From Nemophila menziesii (taxonomy: Eukaryota > Streptophyta > Magnoliopsida > Boraginales > Hydrophyllaceae), in contig JARWIR010000014.1 in assembly GCA_029959085.1 (NCBI GenBank), forward strand, positions 11,578,001-11,642,000: a DNA stretch of 64,000 bases. The letters run 5' to 3'. A model generated the notes under the pieces. The model ran no database searches. It was given only the letters and a program-made list of their open reading frames with translations, and was not told the origin of the DNA. Of this stretch, positions 11,137 to 23,342 are shown one piece after another. A program made the translations under genes and the position numbers. Positions within the stretch are counted from its first letter, which is position 1; each line of letters begins with the position of its first letter.

Positions 11137-12659
11137 CTTAGATGGCGAAGTTATATGTCAGTTCCAGAAGGCCCGACGCACTCAAAAAACATATATTATG
11201 TGCCCCATTCTGAGAAAGTATGCGAAAGTTAGCAAAAATCCTTCGGGGAACTTCAAAAACCATAAAAACGGTTTGCAACGTGTTTGGATGATAGAAACAA
11301 GCCAAAATCTTCACTTTATTTTTATTTCCGTGGTTAGGGTTCACTGATTAAGGTTATGTGATTATGGTATAAGGTTTAGTGTTTAGGGTTTGGGGTTTCT
11401 GGTTACGGTTTATTGTTAGAGTTTATGGTTAGTGTTTAGGGCTTATGGTGATGGATTAGGTGTAGGTTATAGGGTTAAGGTTTTGTGTATATGGTTTAGG
11501 GTATAACGTTAGAGACTTTAGAAATTAGGGTTGAATGTTATGAGTGGTAAAACCCTAACTGAGCCAAAATACGATATCCTAAAATAGAATATTAAAAACA
11601 GCCTAAAAGTCAATAAAACACATCTCAACACGTAAAACAGATCATCTTAGATGGCGAAGTTATATGTCTGTTCCAGAAGGCCCAACGCACTCAAAAAACA
11701 TATATTATGTGCCCCATTCTGAGAAAGTATGCGAAAGTAGCAAAAATTCTTCGGGGAACTTCAAAAACCTTAAAAACGGTTTGCAAAGTGTTTGGATGAT
11801 AGAAACAAGCAAAAATCTTCACGTTATTATCATTTCCATAGTTAGGGTTCACTGATTACGGGTTTTGGATTAGGGTATAAGGTTTAGTGTTTAGGGTTTG
11901 GGGTTTCTGGTTACGGTTTATTGTTAGAGTTTATGGTTAGTATTTAGGCCTTATGGTGATGGATTAGGTGTAGGTTATATGGTTAAGGTTTTGTGTTTAT
12001 GGTTTAGGGTATAACGTTAGAGACTTTAGAAATTAGGGTTGAATGTTACGGTTGGTAAAACCCTAACTGGCCCAAAATACGATATCCTAAAATAGAATAT
12101 TAAAAACTACCTAAAATTCAATAAAATACATCTCAACACGTAAAACAGATCATCTTAGATGGCGAAGTTATATGTCAGTTCCAGAAGGCCCGACGCACTC
12201 AAAAAACATATATTATGTGCCCCATTCTGAGAAAGTATGCGAAAGTCAGCAAAAATCCTTCGGGGAACAAAAACCTTAAAAACGGTTTGCAACGTGTTTG
12301 GATGATAGAAACAAGCCAAAATCTTCACGTTATTATCCTTTCCGTGGTTAGGGTTCAGTGACTAAGGTTATGTGATTATGGTATAAGGTTTAGTGTTTAG
12401 GGTTTGGGGTTTCTGGTTACGGTTTATTGTTAGAGTTTATGGTTAGTATTTAAGGCTTATGGTGATGGATTAGGTGTAGTTTATAGGGTTAAGGTTTTGT
12501 GTTTATGGTTTAGGGTATAACGTTAGAGACTTTAGAAATTAGGGTTGAATGTTATGGTTGGTAAAACCCTAACTGAGCCAAAATACGATATCCTAAAATA
12601 GAATATTAAAAACAGCCAAAAAGTCAATAAAACACATCTCAACTCGTAAAACAGATCAT
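11137..12659 (+). repeat. HOR domain 1, copy 4
   Basis: Monomers 11137 (A), 11646 (B), 12154 (C). The B monomer has CAAGCAAAAATC. The C monomer ends with CAGCCAAAAAGTC, as copy 2 does. Confidence 0.9.
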
Positions 12660-14182
12660 CTTAGATGGCGAAGTTATATGTCAGTTCCAGAAGACCCGAC
12701 GCACTCAAAAAACATATATTATGTGCCCCATTCTGAGAAAGTATGCGAAAGTTAGCAAAACTCCTTCGGGGAACTTCAAAAACCATAAAAACGGTTTGCA
12801 ACGTGTTTGGATGATAGAAACAAGCCAAAATCTTCACTTTATTTTTATTTCCGTGGTTAGGGTTCACTGATTAAGGTTATGTGATTATGGTATAAGGTTT
12901 AGTGTTTAGGGTTTGGGATTTCTGGTTACGGTTTATTGTTAGAGTTTATGGTTAGTGTTTAGGGCTTATGGTGATGGATTAGGTGTAGGTTATAGGGTTA
13001 AGGTTTTGTGTATATGGTTTAGGGTATAACGTTAGAGACTTTAGAAATTAGGGTTGAATGTTATGAGTGGTAAAACCCTAACTGAGCCAAAATACGATAT
13101 CCTAAAATAGAATATTAAAAACAGCCTAAAAGTCAATAAAACACATCTCAACACGTAAAACAGATCATCTTAGATGGCGAAGTTATATGTCTGTTCCAGA
13201 AGGCCCAACGCACTCAAAAAACATATATTATGTGCCCCATTCTGAGAAAGTATGCGAAAGTAGCAAAAATTCTTCGGGGAACTTCAAAAACCTTAAAAAC
13301 GGTTTGCAAAGTGTTTGGATGATAGAAACAAGCCAAAATCTTCACGTTATTATCATTTCCATTGTTAGGGTTCACTGATTACGGGTTTTGGATTAGGGTA
13401 TAAGGTTTAGTGTTTAGGGTTTGGGGTTTCTGGTTACGGTTTATTGTTAGAGTTTATGGTTAGTATTTAGGACTTATGGTGATGGATTAGGTGTAGGTTA
13501 TATGGTTAAGGTTTTGTGTTTATGGTTTAGGGTATAACGTTAGAGACTTTAGAAATTAGGGTTGAATGTTACGGTTGGTAAAACCCTAACTGGCCCAAAA
13601 TACGATATCCTAAAATAGAATATTAAAAACTACCTAAAATTCAATAAAATACATCTCAACACGTAAAACAGATCATCTTAGATGGCGAAGTTATATGTCA
13701 GTTCCAGAAGGCCCGACGCACTCAAAAAACATATATTATGTGCCCCATTCTGAGAAAGTATGCGAAAGTTAGCAAAAATCCTTCGGGGAACAAAAACCTT
13801 AAAAACGGTTTGCAACGTGTTTGGATGATAGAAACAAGCCAAAATCTTCACGTTATTATCCTTTCCGTGGTTAGGGTTCAGTGACTAAGGTTATGTGATT
13901 ATGGTATAAGGTTTAGTGTTTAGGGTTTGGGGTTTCTGGTTACGGTTTATTGTTAGAGTTTATGGTTAGTATTTAAGGCTTATGGTGATGGATTAGGTTT
14001 AGTTTATAGGGTTAAGGTTTTGTGTTTATGGTTTAGGGTATAACGTTAGAGACTTTAGAAATTAGGGTTGAATGTTATGGTTGGTAAAACCCTAACTGAG
14101 CCAAAATACGATATCCTAAAATAGAATATTAAAAACAGCCTAAAAGTCAATAAAACACATCTCAACTCATAAAACAGATCAT
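12660..14182 (+). repeat. HOR domain 1, copy 5
   Basis: Monomers 12660 (A), 13169 (B), 13677 (C). The A monomer repeats the private variants of copy 3 (AGAAGACCCGACG, GCAAAACTCC), exactly two HOR units (3,045 bp) downstream. Confidence 0.9.
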
Positions 14183-15712
14183 CTTAGATGGCGAAGTTAT
14201 ATGTCAGTTCCAGAAGGCCCGACGCACTCAAAAAACATATATTATGTGCCCCATTCTAAGAAAGTATGCGAAAGTTAGCAAAAATCCTTCGGGGAACTTC
14301 AAAAACCATAAAAACGGTTTGCAACGTGTTTGGATGATAGAAACAAGCCAAAATCTTCACTTTATTTTTATTTCCGTGGATAGGGTTCACTGATTAAGGT
14401 TATGTGATTATGGTATAAGGTTTAGTGTTTAGGGTTTGGGGTTTCTGGTTACGGTTTATTGTTAGAGTTTATGGTTAGTGTTTAGGGCTTATGGTGATGG
14501 ATTAGGTGTAGGTTATAGGGTTAAGGTTTTGTGTATATGGTTTAGGGTATAACGTTAGAGAATTTAGAAATTAGGGTTGAATGTTATGAGTGGTAAAACC
14601 CTAACTGAGCCAAAATACGATATCCTAAAATAGAATATTAAAAACAGCCTAAAAGTCAATAAAACACATCTCAACACGTAAAACAGATCATCTTAGATGG
14701 CGAAGTTATATGTCTGTTCCAGAAGGCCCAACGCACTCAAAAAACATATATTATGTGCCCCATTCTGAGAAAGTATGCGAAAGTAGCAAAAATTCTTCGG
14801 GGAACTTCAAAAACCTTAAAAACGGTTTGCAAAGTGTTTGGATGATAGGAGCAAGCCAAAATCTTCACGTTATTATCATTTCCATAGTTAGGGTTCACTG
14901 ATTACGGGTTTTGGATTAGGGTATAAGGTTTAGTGTTTAGGGTTTGGGGTTTGGGGTTTCTGGTTACGGTTTATTGTTAGAGTTTATGGTTAGTATTTAG
15001 GCCTTATGGTGATGGATTAGGTGTAGGTTATATGGTTAAGGTTTTGTGTTTATGGTTTAGTGTATAACGTTAGAGACTTTAGAAATTAGGGTTGAATGTT
15101 ACGGTTGGTAAAACCCTAACTGGCCCAAAATACGATATCCTAAAATAGAATATTAAAAACTACCTAAAATTCAATAAAATACATCTCAACACGTAAAACA
15201 GATCATCTTAGATGGCGAAGTTATATGTCAGTTCCAGAAGGCCCGACGCACTCAAAAAACATATATTATGTGCCCCATTCTGAGAAAGTATGCGAAAGTT
15301 AGCAAAAATCCTTCGGGGAACTAAAACCTTAAAAACGGTTTGCAACGTGTTTGGATGATAGAAACAAGCCAAAATCTTCACGTTATTATCCTTTCCGTGG
15401 TTAGGGTTCAGTGACTAAGGTTATGTGATTATGGTATAAGGTTTAGTGTTTAGGGTTTGGGGTTTCTGGCTACGGTTTATTGTTAGAGTTTATGGTTAGT
15501 ATTTAGGGCTTATGGTGATGGATTAGGTGTAGGTTATAGGGTTAAGGTTTTGTGTTTATGGTTTAGGGTATAACGTTAGAGACTTTAGAAATTAGGGTTG
15601 AATGTTATGGTTGGTAAAACCCTAACTGAGCCAAAATACAATATCCTAAAATAGAATATTAAAAACAACCTAAAAGTCAATAAAACACATCTCAACACGT
15701 AAAACAGATCAT
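14183..15712 (+). repeat. HOR domain 1, copy 6 (edge copy)
   Basis: Monomers 14183 (A), 14692 (B, 515 bp), 15207 (C-like, 506 bp). B contains an extra 7 bp in its G-rich core near 14941-14957. C has GGGGAACTAAAACC rather than GGGGAACAAAAACC, with downstream variants typical of domain 2. The C monomer recurs almost unchanged at 18258. Confidence 0.9.
14941..14957 (+). repeat. 7-bp microduplication in the G-rich core
   Basis: The monomer at 14692 reads GGTTTGGGGTTTGGGGTTTC where others have a single TTTGGGG. This makes it 515 bp, the longest monomer in the window. Slippage in the telomere-like core is the simplest cause. Confidence 0.9.
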
Positions 15713-17239
15713 CTTAGATGGCAAAGCCATCTGTCGGTCCCAGAAGGCCCAACGCACTCAAAAAACATATATTATGTGCCCCATTCTGAGAAAGTATGCG
15801 AAAGTTAGCAAAAATCCTTCGGGGAACTTCAAAAACCATAAAAACGGGTTGCAACGTGTTTGGATGATAGAAACAAGCCAAAATCTTCACTTTATTTTTA
15901 TTTCCGTGGTTAGGGTTCACTGATTAAGGTTATGTGATTATGGTATAAGGTTTAGTGTTTAGGGTTTGGGGTTTCTGGTTACGGTTTATTGTTAGAGTTT
16001 ATGGTTAGTGTTTAGGGCTTATGGTGATGGATTAGGTGTAGGTTATAGGGTTAAGGTTTTGTGTTTATGGTTTAGGGTATAACGTTAGAGACTTTAGAAA
16101 TTAGGGTTGAATGTTATGAGTCGTAAAACCCTAACTGAGCCAAAATACGATATCCTAAAATAGAATATTAAAAACAGCCTAAAAGTCAATAAAACACATC
16201 GCAACACGTAAAACAGATCATCTTAGATGGCGAAGTTATATGTCTGTTCCAGAAGGCCCAACGCACTCAAAAAACATATATTATGTGCCCCATTCTGATA
16301 AAGTATGCTAAAGTTAGCAGAAATCCTTCGGGGAACTTCAAAAACCTTAAAAACGGTTTGCAACGTGTTTGGATGATAGAAACAAGCCAAAATCTTCACG
16401 TTATTATCCTTTCCGTGGTTAGGGTTCAGTGACTAAGGTTATGTGATTAGGGTATAAGGTTTAGTGTTTAGGGTTTGGGGTTTCTGGTTACGGTTTATTG
16501 TTAGAGTTTATGGTTAGTATTTAGGCCTTATGGTGATGGATTAGGTGTAGGTTATATGGTTAAGGTTTTGTGTTTATGGTTTAGGGTATAACGTTAGAGA
16601 CTTTAGAAATTAAGGTCGAATGTTACGGTTGGTAAAACCCTAACTGAGCCAAAATAAGATATCCTAAAATAGAATATTAAAAACAACCTAAAAGTCAATA
16701 AAACACATCTCAACACGTAAAACAGATCATCTTAGATGGCGAAGTTATATGTCAGTTCCAGAAGGCCCGACGCACTCAAAAAACATATATTATGTGCCCC
16801 ATTCTGAGAAAGTATGCGAAAGTTAGCAGAAATCCTTCGGGGAACTTCAAAAACCTTAAATACGGTTTGCAACGTGTTTGGATGATAGAAACAAGCAAAA
16901 ATCTTCACGTTATTATCCTTTCCGTGGTTAGGGTTCAGTGACTAAGGTTATGTGATTATGGTAAAAGGTTTAGTGTTTAGGCTTTGGGGTTTCTGGCTAC
17001 GGTTTATTGTTAGAGTTTATGGTTAGTATTTAGGGCTTATGGTGATGGATTAGGCGTAGGTTATAGGGTTAAGGTTTTGTGTTTATGGTTTAGGGTATAA
17101 CGTTAGAGACTTTAGAAATTAGGGTTGAATGTTATGGTTGGTAAAACCCTAACTGAGCCAAAATACGATATCCTAAAATAGAATATTAAAAACAACCTAA
17201 AAGTCAATAAAACACATCTCAACACGTAAAACCGATCAT
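15713..17239 (+). repeat. HOR domain 2, copy 1
   Basis: Monomers 15713, 16222, 16731. The A' monomer has GATGGCAAAGCCATC and AAAACGGGTTGC. The B' monomer follows CATCGCAACACG. The A' variant AAAACGGGTTGC recurs in copy 3. Confidence 0.9.
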
Positions 17240-18763
17240 CTTAGATGGCGAAGCCATCTGTCGGTCCCAGAAGGCCCAACGCACTCAAAAAACATATATT
17301 ATGTGCCCCATTCTGAGAAAGTATGCGAAAGTTAGCAAAAATCCTTCGGGGAATTTCAAAAACCATAAAAACGGTTTGCAACGTGTTTGGATGATAGAAA
17401 CAAGCCAAAATCTTCACTTTATTTTTATTTCCGTGGTTAGGGTTCACTGATTAAGGTTATGTGATTATGGTATAAGGTTTAGTGTTTAGGGTTTGGGGTT
17501 TCTGGTTACGGTTTATTGTTAGAGTTTATGGTTAGTGTTTAGGGCTTATGGTGATGGATTAGGTGTAGGTTATAGGGTTAAGGTTTTGTGTTTATGGTTT
17601 AGGGTATAACGTTAGAGACTTTAGAAATTAGGGTTGAATGTTATTAGTGGTAAAACCCTAACTGAGCCAAAATACGATATCCTAAAATAGAATATTAAAA
17701 ACAGCCTAAAAGTCAATAAAACACATCTCAACACGTAAAACAGATCATCTTAGATGGCGAAGTTATATGTCTGTTCCAGAAGGCCTAACGCACTCAAAAA
17801 ACATATATTATGTGCCCCATTCTGATAAAGTATGCTAAAGTTAGCAGAAATCCTTCGGGGAACTTCAAAAACCTTAAAAACGGTTTGCAACGTGTTTGGA
17901 TGATAGAAACAAGCCAAAATCTTCACGTTATTATCCTTTCCGTGGTTAGGGTTCAGTGACTAAGGTTATGTGATTAGGGTATAAGGTTTAGTGTTTAGGG
18001 TTTGGGGTTTCTGGTTACGGTTTATTGTTAGAGTTTATGGTTAGTATTTAGGCCTTATGGTGATGGATTAGGTGTAGGTTATATGGTTAAGGTTTTGTGT
18101 TTATGGTTTAGGGTATAACGTTAGAGACTTTAGAAATTAAGGTCAAATGTTACGGTTGGTAAAACCCTAACTGAGCCAAAATAAGATATCCTAAAATAGA
18201 ATATTAAAAACAACCTAAAAGTCAATAAAACACATCTCAACACGTAAAACAGATCATCTTAGATGGCGAAGTTATATGTCAGTTCCAGAAGGCCCGACGC
18301 ACTCAAAAAACATATATTATGTGCCCCATTCTGAGAAAGTATGCGAAAGTTAGCAAAAATCCTTCGGGGAACTAAAACCTTAAAAACGGTTTGCAACGTG
18401 TTTGGATGATAGAAACAAGCCAAAATCTTCACGTTATTATCCTTTCCGTGGTTAGGGTTCAGTGACTAAGGTTATGTGATTATGGTATAAGGTTTAGTGT
18501 TTAGGGTTTGGGGTTTCTGGCTACGGTTTATTGTTAGAGTTTATGGTTAGTATTTAGGGCTTATGGTGATGGATTAGGTGTAGGTTATAGGGTTAAGGTT
18601 TTGTGTTTATGGTTTAGGGTATAACGTTAGAGACTTTAGAAATTAGGGTTGAATGTTATGGTTGGTAAAACCCTAACTGAGCCAAAATACAATATCCTAA
18701 AATAGAATATTAAAAACAACCTAAAAGTCAATAAAACACATCTCAACACGTAAAACAGATCAT
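17240..18763 (+). repeat. HOR domain 2, copy 2
   Basis: Monomers 17240, 17749, 18258. The third monomer is not C' but the 506-bp type with GGGGAACTAAAACC and ATACAATATCC seen at 15207, so this copy is 1,524 bp. Confidence 0.9.
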
Positions 18764-20289
18764 CTTAGATGGCGAAGCCATCTGTCGGTCCCAGAAGGCC
18801 CAACGCACTCAAAAAACATATATTATGTGCCCCATTCTGAGAAAGTATGCGAAAGTTAGCAAAAATCCTTCGGGGAACTTCAAAAACCATAAAAACGGGT
18901 TGCAACGTGTTTGGATGATAGAAACAAGCCAAAATCTTCACTTTATTTTTATTTCCGTGGTTAGGGTTCACTGATTAAGGTTATGTGATTATGGTATAAG
19001 GTTTAGTGTTTAGGGTTTGGGGTTTCTGGTTACGGTTTATTGTTAGAGTTTATGGTTAGTGTTTAGGGCTTATGGTGATGGATTAGGTGTAGGTTATAGG
19101 GTTAAGGTTTTGTGTTTATGGTTTAGGGTATAACGTTAGAGACTTTAGAAATTAGGGTTGAATGTTATGAGTGGTAAAACCCTAACTGAGCCAAAATACG
19201 ATATCCTAAAATAGAATATTAAAAACAGCCTAAAAGTCAATAAAACACATCTCAACACGTAAAACAGATCATCTTAGATGGCGAAGTTATATGTCTGTTC
19301 CAGAAGGCCCAACGCACTCAAAAAACATATATTATGTGCCCCATTCTGATAAAGTATGCTAAAGTTAGCAGAAATCCTTCGGGGAACTTCAAAAACCTTA
19401 AAAACGGTTTGCAACGTGTTTGGATGATAGAAACAAGCCAAAATCTTCACGTTATTATCCTTTCCGTGGTTAGGGTTCAGTGACTAAGGTTATGTGATTA
19501 GGGTATAAGGTTTAGTGTTTAGGGTTTGGGGTTTCTGGTTACGGTTTATTGTTAGAGTTTATGGTTAGTATTTAGGCCTTATGGTGATGGATTAGGTGTA
19601 GGTTATATGGTTAAGGTTTTGTGTTTATGGTTTAGGGTATAACGTTAGAGACTTTAGAAATTAAGGTCGAATGTTACGGTTGGTAAAACCCTAACTGAGC
19701 CAAAATAAGATATCCTAAAATAGAATATTAAAAACAACCTAAAAGTCAATAAAACACATCTCAACACGTAAAACAGATCATCTTAGATGGCGAAGTTATA
19801 TGTCAGTTCCAGAAGGCCCGACGCACTCAAAAAACATATATTATGTGCCCCATTCTGAGAAAGTATGCGAAAGTTAGCAGAAATCCTTCGGGGAACTTCA
19901 AAAACCTTAAAAACGGTTTGCAACGTGTTTGGATGATAGAAACAAGCAAAAATCTTCACGTTATTATCCTTTCCGTGGTTAGGGTTCAGTGACTAAGGTT
20001 ATGTGATTATGGTAAAAGGTTTAGTGTTTAGGCTTTGGGGTTTCTGGCTACGGTTTATTGTTAGAGTTTATGGTTAGTATTTAGGGCCTATGGTGATGGA
20101 TTAGGTGTAGGTTATAGGGTTAAGGTTTTGTGTTTATGGTTTAGGGTATAACGTTAGAGACTTTAGAAATTAGGTTGAATGTTATGGTTGGTAAAACCCT
20201 AACTGAGCCAAAATACGATATCCTAAAATAGAATATTAAAAACAACCTAAAAGTCAATAAAACACATCTCAACACGTAAAACCGATCAT
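18764..20289 (+). repeat. HOR domain 2, copy 3
   Basis: Monomers 18764, 19273, 19782. A' shares AAAACGGGTTGC with copy 1. The C' monomer (19782, 508 bp) lacks one G in ATTAGGTTGAATG and has GGGCCTATGG. Confidence 0.9.
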
Positions 20290-21815
20290 CTTAGATGGCG
20301 AAGCTATCTGTCGGTCCCAGAAGGCCCAACGCACTCAAAAAACATATATTATGTGCCCCATTCTGAGAAAGTATGCGAAAGTTAGCAAAAATCCTTCGGG
20401 GAACTTCAAAAACCATAAAAACGGTTTGCAACGTGTTTGGATGATAGAAACAAGCCAAAATCTTCACTTTATTTTTATTTCTGTGGTTAGGGTTCACTGA
20501 TTAAGGTTATGTGATTATGGTATAAGGTTTAGTGTTTAGGGTTTGGGGTTTCTGGTTACGGTTTATTGTTAGAGTTTATGGTTAGTGTTTAGGGCTTATG
20601 GTGATGGATTAGGTGTAGGTTATAGGGTTAAGGTTTTGTGTTTATGGTTTAGGGTATAACGTTAGAGACTTTAGAAATTAGGGTTGAATGTTATGAGTGG
20701 TAAAACCCTAACTGAGCCAAAATACGATATCCTAAAATAGAATATTAAAAACAGCCTAAAAGTCAATAAAACACATCTCAACACGTAAAACAGATCATCT
20801 TAGATGGCGAAGTTATATGTCTGTTCCAGAAGGCCCAACGCACTCAAAAAACATATATTATGTGCCCCATTCTGATAAAGTATGCTAAAGTTAGCAGAAA
20901 TCCTTCGGGGAACTTCAAAAACCTTAAAAACGGTTTGCAACGTGTTTGGATGATAGAAACAAGCCAAAATCTTCACGTTATTATCCTTTCCGTGGTTAGG
21001 GTTCAGTGACTAAGGTTATGTGATTAGGGTATAAGGTTTAGTGTTTAGGGTTTGGGGTTTCTGGTTACGGTTTATTGTTAGAGTTTATGGTTAGTATTTA
21101 GGCCTTATGGTGATGGATTAGGTGTAGGTTATATGGTTAAGGTTTTGTGTTTATGGTTTAGGGTATAACGTTAGAGACTTTAGAAATTAAGGTCGAATGT
21201 TACGGTTGGTAAAACCCTAACTGAGCCAAAATAAGATATCCTAAAATAGAATATTAAAAACAACCTAAAAGTCAATAAAACACATCTCAACACGTAAAAC
21301 AGATCATCTTAGATGGCGAAGTTATATGTCAGTTCCAGAAGGCCCGACGCACTCAAAAAACATATATTATGTGCCCCATTCTGAGAAAGTATGCGAAAGT
21401 TAGCAGAAATCCTTCGGGGAACTTCAAAAACCTTAAAAACGGTTTGCAACGTGTTTGGATGATAGAAACAAGCAAAAATCTTCACGTTATTATCCTTTCC
21501 GTGGTTAGGGTTCAGTGACTAAGGTTATGTGATTATGGTAAAAGGTTTAGTGTTTAGGCTTTGGGGTTTCTGGCTACGGTTTATTGTTAGAGTTTATGGT
21601 TAGTATTTAGGGCCTATGGTGATGGATTAGGTGTAGGTTATAGGGTTAAGGTTTTGTGTTTATGGTTTAGGGTATAACGTTAGAGACTTTAGAAATTAGG
21701 TTGAATGTTATGGTTGGTAAAACCCTAACTGAGCCAAAATACGATATCCTAAAATAGAATATTAAAAACAACCTAAAAGTCAATAAAACACATCTCAACA
21801 CGTAAAACCGATCAT
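20290..21815 (+). repeat. HOR domain 2, copy 4
   Basis: Monomers 20290, 20799, 21308. A' has ATTTCTGTGG. C' again has the single-G loss ATTAGGTTGAATG and GGGCCTATGG, matching the monomer at 19782. Confidence 0.9.
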
Positions 21816-23342
21816 CTTAGATGGCGAAGCTATCTGTCGGTCCCAGAAGGCCCAACGCACTCAAAAAACATATATTATGTGCCCCATTCTGAGAAAGTAT
21901 GCGAAAGTTAGCAAAAATCCTTCGGGGAACTTCAAAAACCATAAAAACGGTTTGCAACGTGTTTGGATGATAGAAACAAGCCAAAATCTTCACTTTATTT
22001 TTATTTCTGTGGTTAGGGTTCACTGATTAAGGTTATGTGATTATGGTATAAGGTTTAGTGTTTAGGGTTTGGGGTTTCTGGTTACGGTTTATTGTTAGAG
22101 TTTATGGTTAGTGTTTAGGGCTTATGGTGATGGATTAGGTGTAGGTTATAGGGTTAAGGTTTTGTGTTTATGGTTTAGGGTATAACGTTAGAGACTTTAG
22201 AAATTAGGGTTGAATGTTATGAGTGGTAAAACCCTAACTGAGCCAAAATACGATATCCTAAAATAGAATATTAAAAACAGCCTAAAAGTCAATAAAACAC
22301 ATCTCAACACGTAAAACAGATCATCTTAGATGGCGAAGTTATATGTCTGTTCCAGAAGGCCCAACGCACTCAAAAAACATATATTATGTGCCCCATTCTG
22401 ATAAAGTATGCTAAAGTTAGCAGAAATCCTTCGGGGAACTTCAAAAACCTTAAAAACGGTTTGCAACGTGTTTGGATGATAGAAACAAGCCAAAATCTTC
22501 ACGTTATTATCCTTTCCGTGGTTAGGGTTCAGTGACTAAGGTTATGTGATTAGGGTATAAGGTTTAGTGTTTAGGGTTTGGGGTTTCTGGTTACGGTTTA
22601 TTGTTAGAGTTTATGGTTAGTATTTAGGCCTTATGGTGATGGATTAGGTGTAGGTTATATGGTTAAGGTTTTGTGTTTATGGTTTAGGGTATAACGTTAG
22701 AGACTTTAGAAATTAAGGTCGAATGTTACGGTTGGTAAAACCCTAACTGAGCCAAAATAAGATATCCTAAAATAGAATATTAAAAACAACCTAAAAGTCA
22801 ATAAAACACATCTCAACACGTAAAACAGATCATCTTAGATGGCGAAGTTATATGTCAGTTCCAGAAGGCCCGACGCACTCAAAAAACATATATTATGTGC
22901 CCCATTCTGAGAAAGTATGCGAAAGTTAGCAGAAATCCTTCGGGGAACTTCAAAAACCTTAAAAACGGTTTGCAACGTGTTTGGATGATAGAAACAAGCA
23001 AAAATCTTCACGTTATTATCCTTTCCGTGGTTAGGGTTCAGTGACTAAGGTTATGTGATTATGGTAAAAGGTTTAGTGTTTAGGCTTTGGGGTTTCTGGC
23101 TACGGTTTATTGTTAGAGTTTATGGTTAGTATTTAGGGCTTATGGTGATGGATTAGGTGTAGGTTATAGGGTTAAGGTTTTGTGTTTATGGTTTAGGGTA
23201 TAACGTTAGAGACTTTAGAAATTAGGGTTGAATGTTATGGTTGGTAAAACCCTAACTGAGCCAAAATACGATATCCTAAAATAGAATATTAAAAACAACC
23301 TAAAAGTCAATAAAACACATCTCAACACGTAAAACCGATCAT
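21816..23342 (+). repeat. HOR domain 2, copy 5
   Basis: Monomers 21816, 22325, 22834. A' repeats ATTTCTGTGG of copy 4. C' reverts to ATTAGGGTTGAATG and GGGCTTATGG. The edge of the 1,526-bp duplication shared with copy 4 therefore lies before the C' variants. Confidence 0.9.

Larger units (their letters stand above)
6571..15712 (+). repeat. Trimeric HOR domain 1 (~1,523 bp, 6 copies)
   Basis: Eighteen monomers repeat in order A (509 bp), B (508 bp), C (506 bp). A carries CCATAAAAACGG, CACTTTATTTTTATTT and GTTATGAGTGG. B carries TATGTCTGTTCC, AGTAGCAAAAATT, GATTACGGGTTTTGG, CTGGCCC and AAAACTACC. C lacks TTC in GGGGAACAAAAACC, which explains its 506 bp. Copies start at 6571, 8092, 9615, 11137, 12660 and 14183. 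The last copy is 1,530 bp because of a 7-bp duplication in its B monomer, and its C monomer (15207) already has features of the next domain (CTGGCTACGG, ATACAATATCC). Confidence 0.93.

Noticed and set aside
15718..15732. Perfect inverted repeat GATGGC-AAA-GCCATC (also with GAA at 17245 and 18769) as a protein site
   Set aside because: It is present only in A' copies with GCCATC. Related copies have GCTATC, GCGATC or GCAATC, so it is not kept and looks like chance.
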